From DSNY01 sp016861185 (lineage in GTDB: Bacteria > Pseudomonadota > Gammaproteobacteria > Burkholderiales > Burkholderiaceae_F): a stretch of DNA of 17,799 nt. The DNA lies in NCBI GenBank assembly GCA_030263275.1, contig SZOR01000084.1:1-17799 (forward strand), in the 5' to 3' direction. This document shows positions 1 through 7,118 of the stretch, piece by piece. The notes beneath the pieces are model-generated. The model worked only from the letters and a program-made list of their open reading frames with translations. It had not been told where the DNA came from and ran no database searches. Each line of letters begins with the position of its first letter. The first letter of the stretch is position 1. A program made the translations under genes and the position numbers.

Positions 1-2182
1 GCCGCAGTTCGTTGAGCAAGCCGCGCACGTCGCGGATCGACTCGCTCAACAGGTCGATCGCCGGCCGCAGCCCGGCGAGCGCGCCTTCGCGCGCCGCCTC
101 CAGCGCGGCCGCGCCGGCGACGCGCTGCGCGGCCGCCTCCAGCCCCAGTTTGGCCGCCGCGAGGTTCTGCGCGAAACGGTCGTGCAGGATCTGGCCGAGC
201 GCGCCGCGCTCCTGCGCCTCCTTGTCCATCAGCTGGCGCGACAGCTCGGACAACTGCTGGCGACTCGCGCGCAACTCGCGCTCGGCGCGCAGCCTGTCGG
301 TGACGTCGTAGGCGACGATCAACCGCGCGGGCCGGCCGTTCCACGTCAGCGCGTGGCCAGAGATCTCGACGTCGATCTCGCGACCCGAACGCAGCCGATG
401 GCGCCACGGCCCGCTGTGCGACAGGCGCTCGCCGCGCGCGGCCTGCGCCGACGCGGCCACCGCCGCGCGCTCGCCCGACGGGCGGATGTCGAGGATCGTC
501 ATCGCGCGGAACTCGTCGCGCGTCCAGCCGTACTTCGCCTGCGCCGCCGCGTTGACTTCGAGGAAGCGCAGCGTCTCGTGGTCGTACACCCACATCGGCA
601 GCGGGTGCGTTTCGAACAGATCGCGGTAGCGCGCTTCGCTCGCGCGCAACGCCTGCTCGGCCGCGCGCCGTTCGGTCACGTCGCGCAGGATCGCGGTCAG
701 CAGCGTTTCGCCGGCCGCCTCGGTCTTGAAGATCGACGCTTCGACCGGGAATTCCTCACCGCCGGCGCGCAGCCCGACGATGGCGCCGGCGCGCCCCATC
801 GCGCGCGCCTGGCCGGGGCCGCGCGCGAACTCGAACAGGTGCTTCGTATGCGCCTCGCGCAGCCGCTCCGGAATCAGCGTGCCGAGCGGTTGCCCGAGCG
901 CCCGCTCGTGCGCGATCCCGAACATCGCTTCGGCCGCGGGGTTGAACAGCACGATCCGGCCCTCGAGGTCGACCGAAACGATCGCATCCGGCGAAGACTC
1001 GACGATGCCCGCCAGCCGCGCGCGGCCCGCGCGCAGCGCCTCGCGCTGCCGCTCGAGCTGCTCGAACAGCGCGCGGATCTCGCCGCCGAGCGCAGCCGTC
1101 TCGCGTGTACCGGCGATCGGAACGCGCTCCGGCTCGATGCGCTGCGCGAGCCGGCTTGCGCGGACGCGCTCGGTCAGCGCCTGGATCGGCCGCGCGAGCC
1201 GCCAGGCGACGAAAAGCACGAAGGGCATCACCAGCAGCGCGGTGACCAGTCCGGCGCCGAGCGCGCGCACGTAAATGTTCCGCACTTCTGCGTCGACGTC
1301 GGCCATCGGCACGGTGGCCACCGCGATCCAGTCGGATCGCCTGCCGGGGCCGAGCGCGGCGACGCCGCTGAATCCGATCAGCCGGCGCGCACCCTCTGAC
1401 TGCTCGTCGATCGCGCTGCCCGATTCGAACTCGTGGATGCGCGCAAGCAGCGCTTCCACCAACGGTCCGCCAGCGGAGGCCGAGCGCAGCAGCGGCCGTC
1501 CGGTGCGATCGAACAGCGCGAGCTCGTAGCGCTGGTCGTCGGCGCGCGTTTGCGCGATCAGCGCGCGAACCTCCTCGATCCAGCGCTCGTGGACGTGCGC
1601 GGCGAACACGCCGACCAACGCGCCGCCGGCGCCGCGCACCGGATGGGCAATGTCGAGCAGGCGCGGCGCCGCGCTGCCCCCGGCAAGCGGCGACGCAAGC
1701 CAGGGCGCCTCGTGCAGGTCGCCGACGTGCGGACCGTGCAGAGCGGCGGCGAACCAGGGCTGCCGCGAGGCGTCCTCGCCCACGCGCAGCCCACCGGTGG
1801 CGGCGAGCACGCGCCCGCGCGCGTCGGTCACGCCGATCCAGGCGAACTCGGGCCAGGCGGCCTGCATCGTCGACAACACGATCTGCGCGCGGCGCGCATC
1901 GCGCTGCGCCTCGACGATCGCCGGCCGCGTAGCCTCGAGCGCCACGAGCTTGGCGCGGTCGGCGAGCGATTGCCCGAGTGCGAGCGCGAACTGCTCGGCC
2001 TTGCGCTCGAGGAAACTGCGCAGGCTTTCGACGCGATCGTTCGCGTACAGGCGTCCGACGACCAGCGCCGTGGCGAGGATCGTGAAGGTCACCACCACCG
2101 CGAACGTGGCGGTGATCAGCGCCGAAACGCGGGGGCGAAAGGCGCCGCCGCGCGGAACTTCCGCGTCGGTCGGCGAATTCAC
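1..2182 (-). CDS. Membrane sensor histidine kinase, Cache-HAMP-PAS-PAS-HisKA_3 (3' end cut by window)
   Basis: This is a sensor kinase of a two-component system; its C-terminal ATPase domain lies beyond the left edge. Reading from a GTG at 2182, preceded by GAGGGG, gives an unbroken frame of 727 codons. Visible in order: TM helix 1 (about residues 20-43); an extracytoplasmic dCache-like sensor (WIGVTD near residue 115, later a PW motif and DIAHPV); TM helix 2 (about 307-328); HAMP (about 329-380); PAS 1 starting at ESSPDAIVSVD (about 390-505); PAS 2 starting at YRDLFETHPLPMWVYD (about 516-630); a short coiled coil; and the phosphoacceptor helix ERGALGQILHDRFAQNL with His667. The ERxxLxxxLHD pattern is that of the NarX/DegS (HisKA_3) class, whose partners are usually LuxR-type regulators. 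The ligand cannot be told. An upstream ATG is out of frame, so the GTG start is preferred. Confidence 0.85.
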   Translation of the reverse strand, partial: MNSPTDAEVPRGGAFRPRVSALITATFAVVVTFTILATALVVGRLYANDRVESLRSFLERKAEQFALALGQSLADRAKLVALEATRPAIVEAQRDARRAQIVLSTMQAAWPEFAWIGVTDARGRVLAATGGLRVGEDASRQPWFAAALHGPHVGDLHEAPWLASPLAGGSAAPRLLDIAHPVRGAGGALVGVFAAHVHERWIEEVRALIAQTRADDQRYELALFDRTGRPLLRSASAGGPLVEALLARIHEFESGSAIDEQSEGARRLIGFSGVAALGPGRRSDWIAVATVPMADVDAEVRNIYVRALGAGLVTALLVMPFVLFVAWRLARPIQALTERVRASRLAQRIEPERVPIAGTRETAALGGEIRALFEQLERQREALRAGRARLAGIVESSPDAIVSVDLEGRIVLFNPAAEAMFGIAHERALGQPLGTLIPERLREAHTKHLFEFARGPGQARAMGRAGAIVGLRAGGEEFPVEASIFKTEAAGETLLTAILRDVTERRAAEQALRASEARYRDLFETHPLPMWVYDHETLRFLEVNAAAQAKYGWTRDEFRAMTILDIRPSGERAAVAASAQAARGERLSHSGPWRHRLRSGREIDVEISGHALTWNGRPARLIVAYDVTDRLRAERELRASRQQLSELSRQLMDKEAQERGALGQILHDRFAQNLAAAKLGLEAAAQRVAGAAALEAAREGALAGLRPAIDLLSESIRDVRGLLNELR

Positions 2183-2557
2183 CGCGGCCCCTCGACCCAC
2201 GAACCGCCGCGGCTTGGCGACAGGACCTGCATGCCTTCTTGTTGGCGGAGATTTTCTGTGCCGTGCCGATCCCCGGCATCCGTACGCGTACTTATCGGAC
2301 AGCGTTCCGACAGGCACCCTCGGACTTTCCCGATCCCCGTCAGCGATCCGCCATGACCGCCCTGCTTCCCGGTCGGACTAGCCGCGCCGCGGGATGGTCC
2401 GCCTAGACCGTCCGCGCTATCAAAAAACCCTCTGTCGTGCCGAAGGCGAAAGGGATACGTTGAACTGCGAACTGCTGCGATGGTGCTGTCCGAAACGCTT
2501 GCCTGTCCGCCGACCGTGCGCTTGCCGCACGACCGCGGCCGTCGCTCCGGAGGTTTC
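2183..2557. other. Divergent intergenic region, no gene recognised
   Basis: These 375 bases separate the minus-strand kinase from the plus-strand Cas6e-like gene. I see no tRNA, CRISPR repeat or convincing sigma70 promoter. Small features are an interrupted inverted repeat TCGGA-cagcgt-TCCGA near 2296-2311, a partial repeat GGTCGGAC/GTCCGcctaGACC near 2371-2409, and an A6 run at 2422-2427. The frame from ATG 2480 is open into the next gene, but it has no ribosome binding site, and its first 26 residues (rich in Arg, Gly and Pro) resemble no Cas6 sequence, so I treat that stretch as leader. Confidence 0.5.
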
Positions 2558-3163
2558 GTGCACTCGGTGCTGAGCTTCACGCGGCTGGAGATCCCGGAGG
2601 TCGAACTGTTCGAAACCGCGGTGACCTTTCCCGCCGCCACCGATCCGCTGACCGCGCACGACGAACTGGCGAAGGTGTTCGGGCACAAAGCCGGTTTCGG
2701 CCACTTTCTGTTCCGCGCCGACAGTTCGGTGCCGGGCCGCTACTGGGTGCAGTCGGTGGAGCCATGGTCGCGCTGGCCCGAGCAGGCGTTGAGCGCGCTC
2801 GAGCCCAAACGCGTCGTGATCCAGCTTGCCGAAGGGCTGATGTACCGCTTCACGCTGCCGGTCTGCGCCGGCCGCGAGTTCCTGCAGGACAAGGAAAAGC
2901 GCGTCGTGCCGTACGAGACCGCAGAAGAAGTGCGGGCCTGGTTCAACGGCAACGCCGCGCAGTTCGGCATCAAGCCGTTGATGCTGGACGTGTCGATGCG
3001 CACGTTGCGCTTCCCGCACCGCGACCAGCGTTTCAAGGTCCAGCACGCCGTGCTCGAAGGCGCGCTCGAGGTCGCACACGCCGAGCGGCTACGCCGGCGG
3101 ATCCTCAAGGGCTTCGGCTACTACCGCCGCACCGGCTTGGGCATGCTCCAGCTTTCGGCCTGA
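2558..3163 (+). CDS. Stand-alone Cas6e/Cse3 (CasE)-like CRISPR RNA endonuclease homologue
   Basis: Cas6e enzymes cut CRISPR repeat hairpins at the 3' base of the stem and keep the crRNA. From memory, this 201-residue product aligns along its length with T. thermophilus Cse3 and E. coli CasE: DPLTAHDELAKVF matches NPYEMHRTL around catalytic His26/His20 (here His34); HFLFRAD matches FLFRVE; EKRVVPYETAEEVRAW matches KRVALKTPAEKVAWL; and KVQHAVLEGALEV followed by GFGYYRRTGLGMLQL matches VQAVLFEGRLEV and the glycine-rich loop GVGPGKALGLGLL. The tyrosine three residues before His is Leu31 here. The GTG start at 2558 has GGAGG four bases upstream; ATG 2480 (26 residues longer) and GTG 2567 are alternatives. 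No cas3, cascade, cas1/2 or array is visible. It probably shares a transcript with cnoX. The fold assignment is firm; whether it cuts RNA is unknown. Confidence 0.78.
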   Translation: MHSVLSFTRLEIPEVELFETAVTFPAATDPLTAHDELAKVFGHKAGFGHFLFRADSSVPGRYWVQSVEPWSRWPEQALSALEPKRVVIQLAEGLMYRFTLPVCAGREFLQDKEKRVVPYETAEEVRAWFNGNAAQFGIKPLMLDVSMRTLRFPHRDQRFKVQHAVLEGALEVAHAERLRRRILKGFGYYRRTGLGMLQLSA

Positions 3164-3191
3164 GCCGCTCTTGATTGCAGCGGTCGTCGCC

Positions 3192-3208
3192 CCGACCTGC
3201 CAGGTCGG
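3192..3208. promoter_or_regulatory. Perfect palindrome overlapping the cnoX ribosome binding site
   Basis: CCGACCTG-C-CAGGTCGG is a perfect 8-base inverted repeat with one central base. As RNA it folds into a 6-bp GC-rich stem with a UGCCA loop. Its last two bases are the first two of the GGAGG (3207-3211) that serves ATG 3218. It could be a protein-binding operator or an RNA hairpin limiting ribosome access. The function is inferred; the symmetry is seen. Confidence 0.5.
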
Positions 3209-3217
3209 AGGTTTCCG

Positions 3218-4087
3218 ATGATCGATGCCAATCAGACTTCGTTCTCCCGCGACGTGATCGAGGCCTCGCGGGAGGCCCCCGTGCTGGTCGACTTCTGGGC
3301 GCCGTGGTGCGGGCCGTGCCGCGTGCTCGGCCCGATGCTGGAAAGGCTCGAGGCCGAATACGGCGGCCGTTTCCGCCTCGTCAAGATCAACTCCGACGAA
3401 AACCCCGAACTGGCGGCGCAGTTCCGCGTGCGCAGCATTCCGTACGTGGTGGCCTTCGTCGACGGCCGACCGGTCGACGCCTTCGTCGGCGTGCTGCCCG
3501 AAGGCCAGCTGCGCGCTTTTCTCGCCAAGCTGCTGCCCGACCCGAGCGAAATCGAACGTCGCAAGGCGCTCGAGCTGGTCGAAGCCGGCGCCTGGGAGGA
3601 GGCGGCCGCCGCGCTGCGCGCGGCGATCGCGCTCGACCCGGGCAACGACGCGGCGCGGCTCGATCTCGCCGCGCTGCTGCTCGAACGAATGCCGCCGCCG
3701 GTGACCGAAGCGCGCATCGAAGAGGCGCGCGAAGTGCTCGCGCACGCCTCGGCGGCGGCGAAGCTCGAAGCGCGCCATCGCGCGCTGCAGACGCAACTGG
3801 ACAGCGTGGCGCTGGCCGTGCGGTTGCCGGCGGCCGACGAGCTGCAGCGGCGCATCGAAGCGCAGCCCGGCGATCTGCAGGCGCGGCTCGACCTCGCGCA
3901 GGTTTACATCGCGCAGCGGCGCTTCGAGCCTGCGCTGGAGCAGTTGCTGGAGATCGTCGCGCGCGACCGCAAGTTCGGCGACGACATCGGCCGCAAGACG
4001 ATGCTCGCGGTCTTCGAGATGGCCGCCGATCAGCCGGCGCTCGTCTCCCAATACCGGCGCAGGCTGGCCGCCGAACTGAACCGCTGA
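3218..4087 (+). CDS. cnoX: CnoX-type co-chaperone: thioredoxin domain fused to TPR repeats
   Basis: CnoX (YbbN) combines holdase activity with protection of cysteines and hands clients to GroEL or DnaK in the cytoplasm. The 289-residue product starts with a thioredoxin domain (about 1-110): FWAPWCGPC with Cys31 and Cys34, NSDENPELA, and cis-Pro75 in RSIPYV. From about residue 118 it continues with helical TPR-like repeats (ALELVEAGAWEEAAAALRAA, LDLAQVYIAQRRFEPALEQL). The usual length is about 280-300. E. coli CnoX lacks the CxxC pair, whereas this protein keeps CGPC, as reported for alphaproteobacterial relatives, so thiol-disulfide exchange is plausible. The ATG start at 3218 has GGAGG six bases upstream. 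It lies 54 bases after the Cas6e-like gene on the same strand, so co-transcription is likely. Confidence 0.88.
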   Translation: MIDANQTSFSRDVIEASREAPVLVDFWAPWCGPCRVLGPMLERLEAEYGGRFRLVKINSDENPELAAQFRVRSIPYVVAFVDGRPVDAFVGVLPEGQLRAFLAKLLPDPSEIERRKALELVEAGAWEEAAAALRAAIALDPGNDAARLDLAALLLERMPPPVTEARIEEAREVLAHASAAAKLEARHRALQTQLDSVALAVRLPAADELQRRIEAQPGDLQARLDLAQVYIAQRRFEPALEQLLEIVARDRKFGDDIGRKTMLAVFEMAADQPALVSQYRRRLAAELNR

Positions 4088-4104
4088 AAAAGAGCCGCAG
4101 CGGC
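4085..4104 (-). terminator. Possible weak terminator for the minus-strand dsbD-redoxin unit
   Basis: Read on the minus strand, GCCGC-T-GCGGC is followed by TCTTTTT, a short GC hairpin then a T run. It lies about 175 bases downstream of the redoxin gene stop and at the very end of the convergent cnoX gene. The stem is short (4 bp with a 3-base loop), so this is only a candidate. The rest of the 191-base convergent gap (4088-4278) contains no gene that I can support. Confidence 0.3.
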
Positions 4105-4183
4105 GCGCCCACGCGGGAGCGCTGCCACCGGCTGCTGAGGGCGTGCTGAGTCTTCGGCTCGTCAAGCGCAACGGCGCCGTCAG

Positions 4184-4199
4184 GGCCATGCCGATGGCC
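4184..4199. repeat. Small inverted repeat in the convergent gap
   Basis: GGCCAT-GCCG-ATGGCC is a perfect 6-base inverted repeat with a four-base loop, between the convergent ends of cnoX and the redoxin gene. There is no T run on either side, so it is not a classical rho-independent terminator. It may end or stabilise transcripts. Confidence 0.4.
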
Positions 4200-4278
4200 G
4201 CTCACGGCCAGACTGAAGTGCTGGGCCAGATCGAGGCGCCCACGAGGACTGCGCTTCGGTCTCGCGCGATCCGCGATC

Positions 4279-4893
4279 CTAGTCGGCGTACTTGACCGAA
4301 CACCCGTACGCGGGCGTCGATGCGGTCGAGACGGGTTTGCCGGCGCGCGCCTCGTCGAGCACCTGCGCGACGTAGTTCTTCGCGGTCTTGACGTCGGCCG
4401 GGTTGGCACTGCGCTTGTCGTCGATTGCGCCCGCGTAGATCAGCTTGCCGTTCGGGTCGATCACGTACATGTGCGGCGTCGTGCGCGCACCGTAGGCGCG
4501 ACCGACCTTGCCGTCGGGATCGAGCATCGTCGCGGTCGGCGCTGCGCCCTGCTTGTCCAGCCAGGCCGCCTGCTGCGCCGCCTGCAGGAATTCGGAGTGG
4601 TTCGCCGCGGTCGAGTTGACGACGAGCCAGGCGACGCCGCCCGCCGTATAGCGCTTCTGCAGCGCCTGGAGGTTGCCGCTCACGTAGTGCTTCTGCACGA
4701 ACGGGCACGAAGGATTGGTCCATTCGAGCACGACGTAGCGGCCGCGAAAGTCGGCCAGGCGGACAGGCTTGCCGGCGAGGTCGGTCAGCGCGAACGCGGG
4801 CGCCGGCTGGCCCGGCAGCGCCTGCGCCATCGCCGGCGCGGAAACGAGCAGCGCGGCGCCGAGGGCCAGCGCGCGGATCATGCCGTGGATCAT
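4279..4893 (-). CDS. Exported thioredoxin-fold (redoxin/AhpC-TSA-like) protein
   Basis: The product (204 residues) begins with a clear signal peptide, MIHGMIRALALGAALLVSAPAMAQ, with likely cleavage after AMA (residue 23), so it should act in the periplasm. The rest is a redoxin fold: PGQPAPAFALTDLAGKPVRLADFRGRYVVLEWTNP, then SCPF with a single Cys63, followed by ATMLDPDGKVGRAYGARTTPHMYVIDPNGK with the cis-Pro loop (TTPH). There is no CxxC; a second cysteine, Cys198, sits in the terminal YGCSVKYAD. The start is ATG 4893, which has GGAGG seven bases upstream; a TTG at 4926 in the same frame would spoil the signal peptide. It begins 29 bases after dsbD ends, so the two are probably one operon, with DsbD as likely electron donor. 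The exact substrate is unknown. Confidence 0.82.
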   Translation of the reverse strand: MIHGMIRALALGAALLVSAPAMAQALPGQPAPAFALTDLAGKPVRLADFRGRYVVLEWTNPSCPFVQKHYVSGNLQALQKRYTAGGVAWLVVNSTAANHSEFLQAAQQAAWLDKQGAAPTATMLDPDGKVGRAYGARTTPHMYVIDPNGKLIYAGAIDDKRSANPADVKTAKNYVAQVLDEARAGKPVSTASTPAYGCSVKYAD

Positions 4894-4922
4894 CGTCGGT
4901 CCTCCTCGAACGGCGCGTGCGC

Positions 4923-7052
4923 TCAAAGCCGTGCGAGCGCTTCCAGCACGGTGCGCTCGGTCAGCAGTTCGGGCAGCACCTGCGTGCCGCCCTTGCCGTC
5001 ATACAGCACGTACAGGGGCACGCCGTTGCGATTGAAGCGGGCGAGCTCCTGCGTGATCTCGGGGTCGCGGTTGGTCCAGTCGGCGCGCATCAGCACCACG
5101 CCGCGCGCGCGGAAGGCGTTCTCCACACCGCCGGCGGTCAGCACGAGCCGCTTGTTGGCCTGGCACGTCACGCACCATGCGGCGGTGAAGTCGACGAACA
5201 CCGGCTTGCCCGCCGCGATCACCTGTTCCATTGAGGCGCGCGACCACGGCTGCCACTGCGCGGCATCCTTCGCGACGGCCGCCTGCGCGCGCGCGGCGAC
5301 GCCGTTGTCGGCGCCCGTTGCGGAAACCGTCGCGTACACGGCCACGACCGCCGCACCGAGCGCGACCCAGCGATAGCGCTGCGCGCCGCGTTGCGCGAGC
5401 CCGAAAGCCCAGGCGGCCAGGCCGAGCAGCACCAGCGCCAGCAGCAGCAGCCCGACCGCGTCGACGTCGACCTGCTGCGCCAGCACCCACAGCAGCCAGA
5501 CGCAGGTCGCGAACATCGGGAACGCCATGATCTGCCGGAAGCGTTCCATCCACGCGCCCGGCCGCGGCAACCGTGCGAGCAGCTGCGGGAACACGGTCAG
5601 CACGACGTACGGCGCGGCCATGCCCACGCCCAGCATCGCGAACACCGCGAGCGCAATCGCCGCCGGCTGCGTGATCGCGTAGCCGAGCGCGGCGCCCATG
5701 AACGGCGCGGTGCACGGCGCGGCGACGATCACCGCGAGGATGCCGGTGCCGAAGCTGCCCGACAGCCGGTCGCCCGCAAGCCGCTGGCCCACGCGCGTAT
5801 TGGCGAGCCCGGTGCCCCAGGTGAATTCGAACGCGCCGAGCAGGTTCAGCCCGATCAGGAAGAACAGCCCCGTCAGCGCCGCGACGACCCACGGCGTCTG
5901 CAGCTGGAACCCCCACCCGAGCTGCGCGCCGGCCGCGCGCAGCGCGATCAAGCCTGCCGCCAGCACGACGAAGCTCGCGATCACGCCGCCCGCGTAGGCC
6001 AGACCGTGGGCGCGTAGCGACGGATGCGCGATATGCGCCTCGTCTTCGGCGCGCTGGTGCTGTACGAGGCCGAGCAGCTTCAGCGAAAGCACCGGGAAAA
6101 CGCAGGGCATCAGGTTCAGGATCAACCCGCCGACGAAGGCGCCGACCAGCGCGAACCACAAGGTCACCGGCGCACCACCCTCGACTGGCGCCGGCGCGGC
6201 CACGACGGCGACCGTTCCCGCCGCGAGCGGCACCGACACGATGCCGGCCCAGCCGCCGCGATCGGCGCGCGCCGGCCCGCCGTCGACGACCAGCACGCCC
6301 TTGAGCGTCTTGAATTCGGGCGCGACCGGTCGCGCCGCCGTCAGGTACAGCGCGGCGAGCTCCCCTTCGCGGCGCAGGATCTGCTGCGCGGCCGGTTCGA
6401 TGCGCGCTTCTTCGAGCGGAAAGAACTCGACGGCTCGGGCGCCGCCGGCGCCGCCCGGCCGGAAAGCGAAGCGGATGCGCATGTCCTCGATCGTCGCGCT
6501 CGCGGCCTCGAGCGCGACCGGCTGCGGGATGCGGCTGCGCGTGGCCGCGAACTGCGCAGCGCGCCGCGAAGGCGCAGCGGTCTCGCGCACCGGCAGCGCG
6601 AGCTTCAGGTCCGCGCCGCCCGGAATGCAGACATCCTTGCAGATCAGCCAGTCGGCGCGCGCGGCGAACTCGACGCTGCCGCCGGGCGCGAGCCCCGCCG
6701 GCGGCGTCAGCGTCGTCAGCAGCAGCACCTCGCCTTCGTACCCGAAGTTCATCAGGGGGCCGACCGGAAAACGCTGCGGCACCGGCCACTCGATCGGCCC
6801 CGCCTGCCAGCCCGCGGGCAACTGCCACTTGATCTGCGTCGGCAGACCCGAATCGCCCGGTACCTGCCAGTAGGTATGCCAGTGCGGATCGTGCTTCAGC
6901 CGCAGCGCGACCTGCAGCGGCTGGCCGGGAACCGCGGCGTCGGTGGCCGCGACGAGTTCGGATTCGATGTTGTCGCCGCGCACCGGCTGCGCGCCGGCGG
7001 CGCCGGCAATGAGCGCGAGGGCAAGGACGGCGATACGGGCAAACGCAGGCAT
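4923..7052 (-). CDS. dsbD: Protein-disulfide reductase DsbD, long form (ScsB-like N-terminus)
   Basis: DsbD passes electrons from cytoplasmic thioredoxin across the inner membrane to periplasmic thiol proteins. The 709-residue protein shows a signal peptide (about 1-21), an N-terminal periplasmic domain with WLICKDVCIPG (Cys138, Cys142), and a polytopic membrane core of about eight helices. The core has the paired cysteines in LMPCVFP (Cys317) and AAPCTAPF (Cys447). The C-terminal thioredoxin domain has FTAAWCVTC (Cys627, Cys630). All three redox pairs are therefore present. E. coli DsbD is about 565 residues; the larger N-terminal domain here is closer to ScsB-type proteins, so scsB is an alternative name. 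The start ATG 7052 has only a weak ribosome binding site. It lies upstream of the exported redoxin in the same direction. Confidence 0.92.
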   Translation of the reverse strand: MPAFARIAVLALALIAGAAGAQPVRGDNIESELVAATDAAVPGQPLQVALRLKHDPHWHTYWQVPGDSGLPTQIKWQLPAGWQAGPIEWPVPQRFPVGPLMNFGYEGEVLLLTTLTPPAGLAPGGSVEFAARADWLICKDVCIPGGADLKLALPVRETAAPSRRAAQFAATRSRIPQPVALEAASATIEDMRIRFAFRPGGAGGARAVEFFPLEEARIEPAAQQILRREGELAALYLTAARPVAPEFKTLKGVLVVDGGPARADRGGWAGIVSVPLAAGTVAVVAAPAPVEGGAPVTLWFALVGAFVGGLILNLMPCVFPVLSLKLLGLVQHQRAEDEAHIAHPSLRAHGLAYAGGVIASFVVLAAGLIALRAAGAQLGWGFQLQTPWVVAALTGLFFLIGLNLLGAFEFTWGTGLANTRVGQRLAGDRLSGSFGTGILAVIVAAPCTAPFMGAALGYAITQPAAIALAVFAMLGVGMAAPYVVLTVFPQLLARLPRPGAWMERFRQIMAFPMFATCVWLLWVLAQQVDVDAVGLLLLALVLLGLAAWAFGLAQRGAQRYRWVALGAAVVAVYATVSATGADNGVAARAQAAVAKDAAQWQPWSRASMEQVIAAGKPVFVDFTAAWCVTCQANKRLVLTAGGVENAFRARGVVLMRADWTNRDPEITQELARFNRNGVPLYVLYDGKGGTQVLPELLTERTVLEALARL

Positions 7053-7080
7053 GCTGGCTTCGTACGCGGTTCGGATCGGG

Positions 7081-7115
7081 AGTTCCCGGCAAGTCCCTGC
7101 AAAACGCCGGGACTT
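7081..7115 (-). other. Overlapping alternative hairpins between hemL and dsbD
   Basis: Two inverted repeats overlap here: AAGTCCC (7091-7097) with GGGACTT (7109-7115), and AGT(t)CCCGGC (7081-7090) with GCCGGGACT (7106-7114). Both use the same 3' arm, so only one can form at a time. They begin four bases beyond the hemL stop and lie just upstream of dsbD on the same strand. There is no T run. It may be a factor-dependent end, a processing site or an attenuator. Confidence 0.4.
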
Positions 7116-7118
7116 GAA

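Noticed and set aside
756..2279. Minus-strand open frame of 507 codons in another frame of the kinase gene
   Set aside because: It is an Arg-rich shadow; the neighbouring frame from GTG 2182 has TM, Cache, PAS and HisKA_3 motifs.
2183..3217. CRISPR array or leader next to the Cas6e-like gene
   Set aside because: I looked for 28-29-base direct repeats at regular spacing on both sides of the gene and found none; only short isolated inverted repeats are present.
4894..4926. TTG start adding 11 residues to the exported redoxin
   Set aside because: ATG 4893 has a well-placed GGAGG and gives a clean signal peptide; the extension would place the GGAGG inside the coding region and add a non-signal sequence.
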